The notes: generated by a model from the sequence alone, not told the origin. DNA of 64,000 bases from Mesobacillus jeotgali (GCF_014856545.2 NZ_CP109811.1:2226001-2290000); one strand, 5' to 3'. Shown: positions 45,974 through 55,080, counted from the stretch's first letter. Numbers and translations: made by a program.

Positions 45974-46016
45974 AAACCATGCCAGCAGGATAACACTATG
46001 GCATGGTTTATTTTTA
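45974..46016 (+). terminator. Orphan terminator
   Basis: A perfect 11-bp stem (AAACCATGCCA with TGGCATGGTTT) is followed by a T-rich tail. No intact gene lies upstream on this strand. Confidence 0.7.
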
Positions 46017-46046
46017 TATTATTTACAAAGAGATTGTTCTAATGTT

Positions 46047-46072
46047 ACTATTCAACTAATCAGTTGAATAGT
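46047..46072. promoter_or_regulatory. Palindromic operator of the ArsR-type regulator
   Basis: ACTATTCAAC and GTTGAATAGT form a perfect 10-bp inverted repeat around TAATCA. It lies 22 bp before the start of the ArsR-rhodanese gene and fits a dimeric ArsR-family operator, so autorepression is likely. Confidence 0.7.
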
Positions 46073-46093
46073 TGTTTTTTGGAGGGGATCATT

Positions 46094-46741
46094 ATAGAAG
46101 CTCGGGAATTTAAGGATTTCATTTACGGCGAGTTTGCTCGGATTGGAAAAGCAATCTCAAGTCCCAAGAGGATTGAACTATTGGATTTGTTGACTCAGGG
46201 CCCAAAAACGGTTGAAGCTCTGGCTGCTGATACGAAAATGAGCATAGCCAACACCTCAAAGCATTTGCAGTCATTGCTCGAGTCTAAGCTCGTCAATTAC
46301 ACAAAGGACAAAAACTATGTGATTTATCGCTTAGCTAGTGAACAAGTGTTAATGTTTGTGCTGGCGTTAAGAGGAACGGCTGAGGAGCGTATATCAGATG
46401 TGAAGCTTGTAAGGGAAGGTCACATTCTTAGACAAAACTCATTAAGTCCTATTTCGTTTAAGGAGTTAACTGAAAAGTTGAATCGGAATGCTGTCACCTT
46501 ATTGGACGTAAGACCATTTGAAGAATATAAGCACGACCATTTACCACATGCTTTATCAGTACCGATTTCGGAATTAGAACACCACCTGGATTTATTGCCG
46601 AAAGATAAAGAGATTGTGGCATACTGCCGGGGACCGTATTGTGTGTATGCTACTGAAGCAGTAGAGTTTCTAAAATCAAGAGGATATCAAGCTACATTGC
46701 TTGATGCAGGTATTAATGAATGGAAACAAATACAGCACTAA
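46094..46741 (+). CDS. ArsR-type regulator with rhodanese domain, ATA at the start position
   Basis: The N-terminal winged-helix DNA-binding part (KAISSPKRIELLDLLTQGPK; TKMSIANTSKHLQSLLES) is followed by a rhodanese domain with NAVTLLDVRPFEEYKHDHLP and the active-site cysteine in EIVAYCRGPYCVYA. The family is thought to sense reactive sulfur or redox state and repress a neighbouring gene. The GGAGGGG site points to ATA 46094, so the family-typical start EAREFKDF is preceded by ATA, not ATG. The TTG at 46064 lies inside the operator and is implausible. A MFS gene follows. Confidence 0.85.
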   Translation: MEAREFKDFIYGEFARIGKAISSPKRIELLDLLTQGPKTVEALAADTKMSIANTSKHLQSLLESKLVNYTKDKNYVIYRLASEQVLMFVLALRGTAEERISDVKLVREGHILRQNSLSPISFKELTEKLNRNAVTLLDVRPFEEYKHDHLPHALSVPISELEHHLDLLPKDKEIVAYCRGPYCVYATEAVEFLKSRGYQATLLDAGINEWKQIQH

Positions 46742-46838
46742 AACTTTTACAATATAGCTGCTTCAAGCTGTTTCATTGATATTAGTAATTTTAATTGCCT
46801 GAAGACTATTTCGGACTTTATTTTTGGAGGTGAGAAGG

Positions 46839-48062
46839 ATGCAGCCTAAAATCGGGATTAAGGAAAACATCGTTCAGTTTGTGCTGTTGGTCGTGACAAA
46901 CCTGTTCGTTGGGTCAATGGTTGGGATTGAGCGAACCGTTCTACCGCTTCTTGGGGAAGAACAGTTCGGACTGGCATCTGCAAGTGCTGCGCTATCATTC
47001 ATTATCAGTTTTGGATTTTCTAAAGCCATTGTAAACTATTTCGCAGGTGAAATTGCAGATCGGCTTGGGCGTAAGAAAGTGTTATTGCTCGGCTGGTTTG
47101 TTGGCCTTTTCGTACCAATCCTCATTATCTTCGCGCATGCATGGTGGGTCATTATTGTTGCGAACATCTTGCTCGGAATTAACCAGGGACTGGCATGGTC
47201 AATGACTGTGAATATGAAAATTGATATTTCTAAATCGACCCAACGCGGTACAGCAGTAGGTTTGAATGAATTTGCCGGCTATTCGGGCGTAGCGATCATG
47301 GCAGCAGTTTCCGGATATATTGCTTCATCGTATTCCTTAAGGCCTGAGCCATTCTATATCGGGATAGGTATTGTTTTGGTCGGGATTCTGCTATCGTTGA
47401 TTGTCAAAGATACAACTGTGCACTTGAAGCTTCAGGTTAAAAATAGTGGAACAGTCAGTTCGGGAATTACTCGATCGGCCAAAGAAGTATTTGCTTTGAC
47501 AACCTGGAAAAACAAGAATTTATCTACCATTAGTTTTGCTGGCTTGTCAACGAACCTAAAGGATGGCATGGCATGGGGTCTTTTCCCCATCTATTTCACT
47601 GCTGCAGGATTATCCGTTGGGCAAATCGGTACTATTGTTGCCGTATATCCAGCTGCCTGGGGCATTTTTCAATTGTTTACGGGTACGTTAAGCGATAAAA
47701 TCGGGAGGAAAGTTTTAATCACTTACGGCATGTGGACGCAAGCTGCTGCATTATGGTTCATACTCGCTGCCAATCAATATTTACTATGGAATATTGGAGC
47801 TCTTTTATTAGGCCTTGGCACTGCGATGGTCTACCCAACTTTGCAAGCAGCAATCAGTGATGTTGCCGATCCGGATTGGAGAGCTTCCTCAATGGGAGTA
47901 TACCGCTTCTGGCGTGACAGCGGCTATGCATTCGGGGCATTAATGGCAGGAATCATTGCCGATCTTCTAGGAGTCAATTGGGCAATAGGCTTGGTTGCTC
48001 TCCTCCCATTCATTGCAGGTGTCCTTTCAAAAGTTCGTTTGATGGAAACAATTAAAAATTGA
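46839..48062 (+). CDS. MFS transporter
   Basis: This 407-residue transporter has twelve predicted helices, the motif GEIADRLGRKKVLLLGWFVG (MFS motif A) after helix 2 and GTLSDKIGRKVLITYG in the second half. The type that follows ArsR-rhodanese regulators in Bacillus is thought to export or import small (sulfur-linked) compounds, but the cargo is unknown. ATG 46839 follows GGAGGTG. It is probably controlled by the upstream regulator. Confidence 0.85.
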   Translation: MQPKIGIKENIVQFVLLVVTNLFVGSMVGIERTVLPLLGEEQFGLASASAALSFIISFGFSKAIVNYFAGEIADRLGRKKVLLLGWFVGLFVPILIIFAHAWWVIIVANILLGINQGLAWSMTVNMKIDISKSTQRGTAVGLNEFAGYSGVAIMAAVSGYIASSYSLRPEPFYIGIGIVLVGILLSLIVKDTTVHLKLQVKNSGTVSSGITRSAKEVFALTTWKNKNLSTISFAGLSTNLKDGMAWGLFPIYFTAAGLSVGQIGTIVAVYPAAWGIFQLFTGTLSDKIGRKVLITYGMWTQAAALWFILAANQYLLWNIGALLLGLGTAMVYPTLQAAISDVADPDWRASSMGVYRFWRDSGYAFGALMAGIIADLLGVNWAIGLVALLPFIAGVLSKVRLMETIKN

Positions 48063-48070
48063 TTAAATCG

Positions 48071-48104
48071 GTGCATCACCATAATGGGGTGGTGCACTAT
48101 TTCT
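48071..48104 (+). terminator. Terminator after MFS gene
   Basis: GTGCATCACC pairs with GGTGGTGCAC (one wobble pair), and a T-rich tail follows. Confidence 0.65.
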
Positions 48105-48436
48105 TCCCTAAGTTATGAAAACTTATATTCGATTGAATCTGTCCAAACTATACTAGGTCATTTACAAAACGGAGAAAATAAGGAAGGAGTAGGTTTTACA
48201 ACCGCCTATTTTACAAATCCATTTGAAGCAAGAGAATTTATGGCAAACTGCGGTTTGAAGGAGCTAACATTTGCGGGAATTGAAAATGTTCTAGGTTATG
48301 AGAAAAAGAAATAATCTCTTTAGAAGAAAGTGAGTACAGAAAGTAGATAGAATTCGGATATCGCCTAAGCTCCGATGAAAATATTATTGGTACAAGTCAG
48401 CATTTTTTGTATATTGGTCGTAAGATTCAAACATAG
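48102..48436 (+). pseudogene. SAM methyltransferase C-terminal remnant
   Basis: A frame reads TAYFTNPFEAREFMANCGLK and then FAGIENVLGYEKKK, typical of the C-terminal third of Bacillus methyltransferases. After a frame change near 48310, the next frame gives EESEYRK, an in-frame TAG (48344-48346, where W is usual), then IEFGYRLSSDENIIGTSQHF and LYIGRKI to 48436. The N-terminal two thirds are missing, and the MFS terminator overlaps the start. This is an old remnant with several lesions. Confidence 0.6.
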
Positions 48437-48484
48437 GTGAGGTATATAGGCCATCCAGAGCAGAAAAAGAAGGTCACCATTTTA

Positions 48485-48517
48485 AGCGTTAGTCCCTTTA
48501 AGGATTAACGGCTTTTT
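48485..48517 (+). terminator. Terminator
   Basis: GTTAGTCC pairs with GGATTAAC, and T5 follows. Confidence 0.6.
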
Positions 48518-48619
48518 ATATTCTCCAAAAATAACAATGAAAAAAGGAATTTCTTTTCCAAATGCAGAATAGTTCAAGTGATAGGTTTTTTTCTAACGAT
48601 AAGGAGATGGGAATTATGT

Positions 48620-49459
48620 GTGGGATTTGTAAGTAAACATTTAGAAAGGGATTTAACTCTGCCAAAACAACGTGGCATTCTCTTGGAGAGTGCACTAAAG
48701 GATTTAACATTTGATCCAAAAGTTTTGGCAATTTATCAGGCGGGGTCACTAGCCAGAGGAAACTTTGACAATTACTCGGATATAGATTTACATATTATTG
48801 TTACTACAGGACAGAAAGCAAATTTTATAAAGGAAAAACGGAACAGGGCAGCCAAATGGGGAAATGTTTTATTTTACGAGGATTTTAACCCTGCATCACC
48901 AGTTGTTGTTACCCATTATGATTCTTTTGTAAAAATAGATAGCTGGTATCATTCACCTGAGGAAGTGGTACCATCTATTTGGCTAAAAGGTTATAAGGTA
49001 CTTTACGACCCGAACAATATTATTAGTGATATCATTCGTGAATCATCACATAATGTTTATCAACCTTCAGCAGACGAGGTTGAGTTTTGGCGAGGAAAAC
49101 TTCTGGCTTTCATACACGAAACTTATCGTGCCGTTATGAGGGGAGAAATATACTACGCACTAGCGAATTTAGATCGAGTCCGATGGTTAGTCGTTTCTGG
49201 ATGGTATATGGAAATGGAAGAACACCTGGACAGTCCTTATGGCGTTTGGTCAAAGATTGAGGGCAAAAGAAGCAAATTGGAAGAACCGAAATTATCTCTT
49301 TTAAAAAGTTGGGAAAGCAGCCGGAATCCTGATCAAATTATGAAAACAATTGCCAGTATCGTCCCGGAAATTTTTAGATTGAATAAACTCCTCAGTAAAC
49401 AAGTGAATATTGCAGAGAACGAAGACCATATCAAAAAAATTATAGATATGGTGTTTTGA
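48620..49459 (+). CDS. Nucleotidyltransferase-domain protein
   Basis: This protein of about 280 residues shows the nucleotidyltransferase signature YQAGSLARGNFDNYSDIDLH near residue 43 (G-S, D-x-D) and then DSFVKIDSWYHSPEEVVPS; the rest is helical. It resembles the aminoglycoside/lincosamide nucleotidyltransferase group. The AAGGAG at 48601 is followed by ATG 48616 out of frame (only six codons) and by in-frame GTG 48620 at long spacing, so the start region may carry a small lesion. The substrate is unknown. Confidence 0.7.
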   Translation: MGFVSKHLERDLTLPKQRGILLESALKDLTFDPKVLAIYQAGSLARGNFDNYSDIDLHIIVTTGQKANFIKEKRNRAAKWGNVLFYEDFNPASPVVVTHYDSFVKIDSWYHSPEEVVPSIWLKGYKVLYDPNNIISDIIRESSHNVYQPSADEVEFWRGKLLAFIHETYRAVMRGEIYYALANLDRVRWLVVSGWYMEMEEHLDSPYGVWSKIEGKRSKLEEPKLSLLKSWESSRNPDQIMKTIASIVPEIFRLNKLLSKQVNIAENEDHIKKIIDMVF

Positions 49460-49521
49460 TCGATCTTTACTTTTAGGAGATCAATGACAAATTCTTATTC
49501 ATGAGTAAGGGGGGACTATAC

Positions 49522-50049
49522 TTGATCTATGTAATTAGACATGGTCAAACAGATTTGAATAAAGAACGAAAAATGCAAGGGAGAAAGGGTTTGCCATTAA
49601 ACGAGCATGGAATAGAACAAGCCAAAGCGTTACGGGATAGGTTGCATAACATAAAATTCGACTTTGTCTTTTCTTCTCCGCAGCTTCGAGCAATGCAAAC
49701 AGCAGAAATAGTTACCGGCCTTAATGCCGTTAAAGATGATAGACTGGATGTTTTTGATTTAGGAGAAGCTGACAGATTAAATGTTAATGAGGTCAAGATG
49801 GCTGGTCCATTACCTGATCCTTCAGTTTATAAAGGAATTGAAAACCCTGATGCGTTTGTAAAAAGGGTGTTTAATTTTATGAATGAACTTGAGAATCAGC
49901 ATGGAATTAGAGAGTTAAATATTCTTATTGTTGGCCACAGATGCACAACAGGTTGTATTGGGGCTTATGTTGAAGGGATACCAACTGATAGGAATATATT
50001 GAAATTCTCATCCGATACTGGCGATTATAAAACTTATGAATTTGGATGA
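49522..50049 (+). CDS. Histidine phosphatase family protein
   Basis: This 175-residue phosphatase begins IYVIRHGQTDLNKERKMQG (RHG motif with the phospho-acceptor histidine) and has ILIVGHRCTTGCIGAYVEG with the second histidine. TTG 49522 after AAGGGGGGA is the better start. ATG 49501 would overlap the ribosome site. It acts on an unknown phosphate ester. It follows the nucleotidyltransferase by about 60 bp. Confidence 0.75.
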   Translation: MIYVIRHGQTDLNKERKMQGRKGLPLNEHGIEQAKALRDRLHNIKFDFVFSSPQLRAMQTAEIVTGLNAVKDDRLDVFDLGEADRLNVNEVKMAGPLPDPSVYKGIENPDAFVKRVFNFMNELENQHGIRELNILIVGHRCTTGCIGAYVEGIPTDRNILKFSSDTGDYKTYEFG

Positions 50050-50120
50050 TATGCAACTGTACCATGTTTTTTTGAACATTATCGGTAATAATAGGCTAAC
50101 ATTAGAAGCGGGGTGTAAAT

Positions 50121-50315
50121 ATGGTCTCAAATATAGGAGCTCCTGGTTTTGTTCTGCTTTTTAATATTGTTTTTTTGATTGTAAGTGTAATTATTATGTA
50201 TTTAGTCATTTTAAAAGCAGTCAGGGAAGGGATTAACCAATCTGTTGTTGGCCAATTTATTGAAAAAAAGTATGGAGTCAAAGCTAATAAAAATGATTTA
50301 GATAATGACGAGTAA
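50121..50315 (+). CDS. Small one-TM protein
   Basis: This 64-residue protein has an N-terminal membrane helix (LLFNIVFLIVSVIIMYLVIL) and a polar, lysine-rich tail (GQFIEKKYGVKANKNDLDND). A GGGGTG site precedes the ATG. No family is recognised. A terminator follows. Confidence 0.55.
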   Translation: MVSNIGAPGFVLLFNIVFLIVSVIIMYLVILKAVREGINQSVVGQFIEKKYGVKANKNDLDNDE

Positions 50316-50332
50316 TTTAGATAGACGTGAAC

Positions 50333-50367
50333 GGGCGGTTATCCAGGAAGGATTAATCGCCTTTTTG
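50333..50367 (+). terminator. Terminator
   Basis: GGCG/CGCC and TTATCC/GGATTAA stems are followed by T5. Confidence 0.6.
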
Positions 50368-50495
50368 CTGGATACATTTAGTCAATGATGCTAGGTTGTT
50401 GAATCCGGAGGGTTTCGGCCTTTTGTATAGAATCCTTATTAAACAATTGACGAAGGACCTTTGTGCCTTGCCTGTGCTTTTAGGGGGGAGTGTTT

Positions 50496-50858
50496 ATGAA
50501 AAAGAAAAAATGGAGTGTATTGTCTTTAATAGGAGTAGTTGTGATGGTTTGCATCACTTTCGTTCTAACAAAACCAAGCGAAACAGATTTTGTAGTATGG
50601 ATGGAACAAACTTATGATGTTAATTGTTTAGATGATAATTGCGATGCGTTTAAGGTAAAAGTTATCGAAGGTGGAGAAAACAAGGTGATTACAATGCAAG
50701 TTTCGAGCGGAGGATATTCACCAGGCACATTTGTAATGAAGAGAGAAGTGAAATATCGAAACTTTGAGAATCCGTCGTATATTTTAGATTTAAATGTTAT
50801 TGGATTTTTGGGCAAGATTTCATTGGTAGATGAAACAAAACGATTGACCAATGAGTAA
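50496..50858 (+). CDS. Secreted or membrane-anchored DUF4359-like protein
   Basis: The 120-residue protein has an N-terminal hydrophobic helix (LSLIGVVVMVCITFVLTKPS) and then an extracytoplasmic part. TKPSETDFVVWMEQ after the helix resembles the DUF4359 opening (NPS-x-x-DY-x-x-W). CLDDNCDAF could form a disulphide. GGGGGG precedes ATG 50496. The function is unknown. It lies 35 bp upstream of the YunG-like gene. Confidence 0.55.
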   Translation: MKKKKWSVLSLIGVVVMVCITFVLTKPSETDFVVWMEQTYDVNCLDDNCDAFKVKVIEGGENKVITMQVSSGGYSPGTFVMKREVKYRNFENPSYILDLNVIGFLGKISLVDETKRLTNE

Positions 50859-50893
50859 TTATATCTGAAGTTAATAAAGGGGATTTTATCAAA

Positions 50894-51247
50894 ATGCGGA
50901 AAATAATATCTAATGCAGATATGCAAAAAGCATTATTAAACTCTTGGTCAATAAATTCTAGTTCAAAATGGACTAAAGACAATCCAGCAAAAGGGCAATG
51001 CGGTGTAACTGCATTAGTAGTGAATGATCTACTTGGAGGACAAATTAGAAAGACCTTTCTATCTGAAGGGTGGCATTACTATAATGAAATCAATGGTGAA
51101 TGTTATGATTTTACGGATTCACAGTTCAATGAAGATATTGAGTATATGGATATTCCGTCGAATAGAGAAGAAGCATTCTTGGATACCAATCAGGAACAAT
51201 ATGATTTTCTAAAACAGAGTGTGATGGATAATTTAATGGAAAGGTAA
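50894..51247 (+). CDS. yunG: YunG-like protein
   Basis: The 117-residue protein shows KGQCGVTALVVNDLLGG (near residue 37), GWHYYNEINGECYDFTDSQF (near residue 63) and a helical end, a close match to the B. subtilis YunG family. The Cys, His and Asp/Asn residues in these motifs resemble a papain-like or transglutaminase-like triad, but no activity is known to me. GGGG precedes the ATG. Confidence 0.75.
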   Translation: MRKIISNADMQKALLNSWSINSSSKWTKDNPAKGQCGVTALVVNDLLGGQIRKTFLSEGWHYYNEINGECYDFTDSQFNEDIEYMDIPSNREEAFLDTNQEQYDFLKQSVMDNLMER

Positions 51248-51311
51248 TAATGAATTTCTATTGTTTATCTAATAGCAAGATTAGTAAGTTCAAGTTAAAG
51301 GAGAACAAATT

Positions 51312-51518
51312 ATGGATAATTGGTTGTTGATTTTCATCATGACCTTCATCGGAAGTTTTGTTTTAGTATATGGATTAGGGGCTATTATAGGCGGAGATAA
51401 TATAGAATTCCTTTATTTACTTTTGTTTATTATTCAATTTTCTTTTACTACGACAATTTTATTTCAGATACTACATAAAGTGAAACAGATGGAAAAAAAG
51501 GAAAATCTTAAAGAGTAA
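51312..51518 (+). CDS. Small two-TM protein
   Basis: This 68-residue protein has two hydrophobic helices (about residues 4-23 and 33-52) and a polar tail (HKVKQMEKKENLKE). AAGGAG precedes the ATG. No family is recognised. A terminator follows. Confidence 0.5.
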   Translation: MDNWLLIFIMTFIGSFVLVYGLGAIIGGDNIEFLYLLLFIIQFSFTTTILFQILHKVKQMEKKENLKE

Positions 51519-51536
51519 ATTACTTTTGATTAAGTT

Positions 51537-51571
51537 AAAAAGCGTATTCCTTCGGGATTGCGCTTTTTTAT
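51537..51571 (+). terminator. Terminator
   Basis: AAAAGCG pairs with CGCTTTT with a mismatch and inner ATTCC/GGGAT, and T6 follows. Confidence 0.65.
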
Positions 51572-51703
51572 TTTGCCAGGTCTAATGCCTTCTCAACTAA
51601 GCCTATCTCTCTGAGGTTTTGTAAGAATATTTAAACAATATGTAGATTTTTTGAGAAATTATGGTAATATTTATCAGTGGAGTAAATAGTTTAGGGGGAT
51701 AAC

Positions 51704-52648
51704 ATGGAAAAGGTTATTGAAGTTAAAGGGCTTTCGCGTTCTTACAAATTGAAAACGGGCTTAAAAAATGCCTTGGATGATGTTTCTTTTGATGTGAAAA
51801 AGGGGGAAGTATTTGGTTTACTGGGGCCGAATGGGGCTGGTAAAACGACTACGATTAAAATCTTAACTACTTTATTGCTGCCTACTGCCGGGGATGCAAA
51901 GGTTCTTGGCTATGATGTAGTATCTGAGAGTCATAGGATCCGCAATAGAATAAACTTTGTTTACGGTGGTGAAAGAGGCGTTTATGGCAGACTTACCGCA
52001 AAAGAGTATATGCATTATTTTTGTACGCTTTATAAGATTAAAAATAAAGAACAAGCTGCGTTGATAAAGGATTTATTGCACCTTGTTAAATTAGAGGACG
52101 CAGAGGACCAAAAAATCCATACCTATTCCAAGGGTATGACGCAACGATTACATATCGCTAGATGTTTAATCAATAATCCTGAGATCCTGTTCCTTGATGA
52201 ACCGACAATAGGCCTGGATCCAATCGGGGCAAAATTACTGAGGGACATTGTAAGAGATTTATCAAGCAAAGGAATTACCATCATCTTGACGACTCATTAT
52301 ATGCAGGAAGCCGATGAGCTTTGTGATCGTATTGCTTTTATTAAAGGCGGGAAAATAAGCCTCATAGGCGAACCGGATTTCATAAAGCAGAGCTGTAATC
52401 ACCTTAATCTTTACGAAGCTACGATGAGTATTTATGATATCGATAAGCTAAAAGCAGACCACTATCTTAATAAACTGGGTATCGAAGTCATTAAAGAGCC
52501 TTATTATAGCTTGAATTTTGAAGTGAATGAAAAAGTTCTTGAAAGGGTATCTGCCTACTTAAACCAATTTGGGGATATATTAAAATTGAGTAAGAGAGAC
52601 ATATCGCTTGAGGATGCCTATATCTATCATATGAAGGATGTAGGGTGA
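51704..52648 (+). CDS. ABC-2 transporter ATP-binding protein
   Basis: This 314-residue ABC ATPase has Walker A GLLGPNGAGKTTTIKIL, the signature YSKGMTQRLHIAR (an ABC-2-type variant of LSGGQ), Walker B ILFLDEPTIGLDP and the H-loop TTHYMQEAD. The C-terminal 80 residues are an accessory domain. It powers an exporter formed by the next two permeases. GGGGG precedes the ATG. The three genes are tightly packed (4-bp gap, then 1-bp overlap). Confidence 0.9.
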   Translation: MEKVIEVKGLSRSYKLKTGLKNALDDVSFDVKKGEVFGLLGPNGAGKTTTIKILTTLLLPTAGDAKVLGYDVVSESHRIRNRINFVYGGERGVYGRLTAKEYMHYFCTLYKIKNKEQAALIKDLLHLVKLEDAEDQKIHTYSKGMTQRLHIARCLINNPEILFLDEPTIGLDPIGAKLLRDIVRDLSSKGITIILTTHYMQEADELCDRIAFIKGGKISLIGEPDFIKQSCNHLNLYEATMSIYDIDKLKADHYLNKLGIEVIKEPYYSLNFEVNEKVLERVSAYLNQFGDILKLSKRDISLEDAYIYHMKDVG

Positions 52649-52652
52649 GAAC

Positions 52653-53408
52653 ATGTACCTGCTCATAAGAGAAATTAAATATTTTACTAACTTTAATAAT
52701 AAGATGTATCAATTTCTGCTGTTTTTCCAGCCGCTTATGTTTTTGTCGATTGTTTACTTTTTAAAGCAAGTTAGGGGAGATATTAATTCAGACAAGTTTG
52801 TGTTGGCATCTGCCTTAATCAGCATGTGGAGCTATGTATTGTATTCATCAGGATCAGCGTTGATTTCACAGAAGTGGAATGACACACTTAAGCTGTTAAT
52901 TGCTGCGCCAGCTTCATTGTTTGCGGTCATTTTGACAAAAGCCTTAAGTAATTCTGTTATTGCCTTGATCTCCATGATTTTAAGTTTTATTTACGCGAGA
53001 TTTATTTTTCAATTTAATATCGGGATTGCCAACTATGGTTACTTCTTACTTTCGATACTCGTTCTGATGTTTTCTTTAAGTGTTGTTGGACTTATTTTAG
53101 CCATAGTGTTTGTTGCTTCTCAAAATGTTTTTGATTTCCAAAACTTGATCCTTACACCGATGATCTTACTCTGCGGAGTGTTCATCCCGGTTGAACAGTT
53201 TCCAGTTGTGCTTAAATTCATTGCTTATCTAATACCAATGACCTGGGGGATTAAGTCAGTACAGGATACTTTAGTATTATCCCAAACTATGTTTTCATCT
53301 ATGGGGATTTCAATTGTAGTGAGCATGATTTATTTATTCCTGGCTTACTTTATTGTGAAAAAAATTGAGGTAGTGTTGCGTAAGACCGGAAGTCTGGGGG
53401 CGATCTGA
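52653..53408 (+). CDS. ABC-2 family permease 1
   Basis: This 251-residue integral membrane protein has six predicted helices. LTPMILLCGVFIPVEQFP near residue 171 matches the ABC-2 permease motif. It pairs with the adjacent ATPase and second permease. It starts 4 bp after the ATPase stop and its stop overlaps the next ATG by one base. The cargo is unknown; drug, peptide or lipid export is possible. Confidence 0.85.
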   Translation: MYLLIREIKYFTNFNNKMYQFLLFFQPLMFLSIVYFLKQVRGDINSDKFVLASALISMWSYVLYSSGSALISQKWNDTLKLLIAAPASLFAVILTKALSNSVIALISMILSFIYARFIFQFNIGIANYGYFLLSILVLMFSLSVVGLILAIVFVASQNVFDFQNLILTPMILLCGVFIPVEQFPVVLKFIAYLIPMTWGIKSVQDTLVLSQTMFSSMGISIVVSMIYLFLAYFIVKKIEVVLRKTGSLGAI

Positions 53409-54193
53409 TGTTTTTAATCAATAAATATGGTTTTACTAATTTATCATATAAAGCAATTTATTCTTTTCAAACGATCCGTTTGTTTATTCTATTTCGTATT
53501 GTTGACCCTTTTATGCACTACATCTTTTTCGCAACTTTGGCTAGCTCACTGGTTGGATCGGATTATTTAAAATATGTTGTGATCGGCAACATCGCCTATT
53601 ACACCTGCCAGACTATCATGATTAACTATATGAATATGTTTAGGATGGAACGAAGATATGGAACATTGGAACTGAATATAGCTTCACCCACACCGACACT
53701 GCTGATCATCTTCCGTAAGGGGATTGTTCCTCTGTTGGATGGGTTATTTGTGTTCATCGTAGGCTTGGTTATAGGGTGGGTGTTATTTGGAATCACAATG
53801 CCAACCGGTAATTTGGATACACTGCTAATGCTAATACCTATTACCATGTTTTCCGTTATAAGTTTCTCATTCCTTTTTGCCTCAGTGAGCCTGTTGTTCT
53901 CTAATGTTAACTTATTCCTTAATATATCATTGGCATTTTTTCAGGTGTTTTGCGGAGTCAACTTTTCGGTAACATTATTGCCCGAGCCGTTAGAAATGCT
54001 AGCTCGAATGCTCCCGCTTACCCATAGCATCGAAGCACTCCGCTCCATCTATAGCCTGGAGAATTATGATGTATATCAGCTATTAGGTAAAGAAATTATT
54101 ATAGGCGTTTGTTACTTAACTGTGTCAGTCCTTTTAGTTTCTGTAATGGAAAAGTTGGCACGGAAAAATGGGGCGTTATTGAAGAATATATAA
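53408..54193 (+). CDS. ABC-2 family permease 2
   Basis: This 261-residue membrane protein with about six helices has INLFLN-type features (LLFSNVNLFLNISLAFFQVF) and LARMLPLTHSIEALRSI, the ABC-2 C-terminal motif (M-L-P-x-T-x-x-x-E). It is coupled to the first permease by the TGATG overlap. It likely forms a heterodimeric channel with it. Confidence 0.85.
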   Translation: MFLINKYGFTNLSYKAIYSFQTIRLFILFRIVDPFMHYIFFATLASSLVGSDYLKYVVIGNIAYYTCQTIMINYMNMFRMERRYGTLELNIASPTPTLLIIFRKGIVPLLDGLFVFIVGLVIGWVLFGITMPTGNLDTLLMLIPITMFSVISFSFLFASVSLLFSNVNLFLNISLAFFQVFCGVNFSVTLLPEPLEMLARMLPLTHSIEALRSIYSLENYDVYQLLGKEIIIGVCYLTVSVLLVSVMEKLARKNGALLKNI

Positions 54194-54216
54194 ATATTTT
54201 TAAGGAGGCCGTTATT

Positions 54217-54957
54217 ATTAAACCATCTATACTAATTCTCGGTACTGACCATTTTTCGGAACAGAATAATGGTGATTTGTTTATGACTGACAAAGAGGAT
54301 ATTTTATCTAAAACGAGTCAAACCGAAATTCGCGATGTCATCAACTGTTTGAGAGAATTTGAACCAACAAAAGTTGCGTTAGAAGTGTTACAAGAGAATG
54401 AGGAAGCGCTGAATAAACAATATGAATCTTTTATTAAGGGCGATTATACCTTAACCATTAATGAGGTGGATCAAATAGGCTTCCGTTTGGCTAAGGATTG
54501 CGGCCGTAAAAAAGTGTATGCGGTGGATTGGAATAAAGATGAAGATGGCATTCCGGATTTATCAGGTTTAGATGAGTGGAAAGACACTGATGAATATAAA
54601 GCATTTAAAATGATTGCGGAGGAAATAGTATCTGAATCAAATACATATAAACAAAAACACTCGATAAGAGAATTTTTGCTTTGGATGAATGATCCGCAAA
54701 ATGTTTTAAGGGGACAAGAAATGTATATGAAACTGTCTCTAGTCGGTGGTAAGGAGAATCCAGCTGGGGCTGTTTGGACTGCAAAGTATTGGTATTATCG
54801 TAATCTGCTAATCTATAAAAACTTGGTTAGTCTGATTGATTCAAATGAAAATCGAATTTTTGTTTTATACGGTGCTGCACACCTACATTTATTGTTGCAA
54901 TTTATAAAAGAAAGTGGGATTTTTGACGTAAAAGTTCCAAGTGATTACTTGGGTTAG
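54217..54957 (+). CDS. DUF5694-like protein with ATT at the start position
   Basis: The protein of about 246 residues begins KPSILILGTDHFSEQNNGDLF, the DUF5694 pattern, and ends with FVLYGAAHLHLLLQFIKESG. It resembles the TraB/erythromycin-esterase-like group. AAGGAGG at 54202 points to ATT at 54214 or 54217 (better spacing) as the start. No ATG or GTG is available there. Upstream frame extensions overlap the permease gene. It probably is the last gene of the ABC transporter operon. The function is unknown. Confidence 0.7.
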   Translation: MKPSILILGTDHFSEQNNGDLFMTDKEDILSKTSQTEIRDVINCLREFEPTKVALEVLQENEEALNKQYESFIKGDYTLTINEVDQIGFRLAKDCGRKKVYAVDWNKDEDGIPDLSGLDEWKDTDEYKAFKMIAEEIVSESNTYKQKHSIREFLLWMNDPQNVLRGQEMYMKLSLVGGKENPAGAVWTAKYWYYRNLLIYKNLVSLIDSNENRIFVLYGAAHLHLLLQFIKESGIFDVKVPSDYLG

Positions 54958-55080
54958 TTTCCTTTAACGTTTTTTAAAAAGAAAAGTTGATACATCCACC
55001 TTATTAGGAAACATTCGCCTATTAAACGATCATGCAGGAACGGTTTTACACAAAGAAGATCAGAGGAAGGAGGTTGTATC

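Noticed and set aside
46064..46093. TTG 46064 as start of the ArsR-rhodanese gene
   Set aside because: It lies inside the palindromic operator and translates through the ribosome site. The family start is at 46094.
48084..48101. ATG 48084 as start of a small gene
   Set aside because: The ATG sits in the loop of the MFS terminator, and the frame continues into a methyltransferase remnant.
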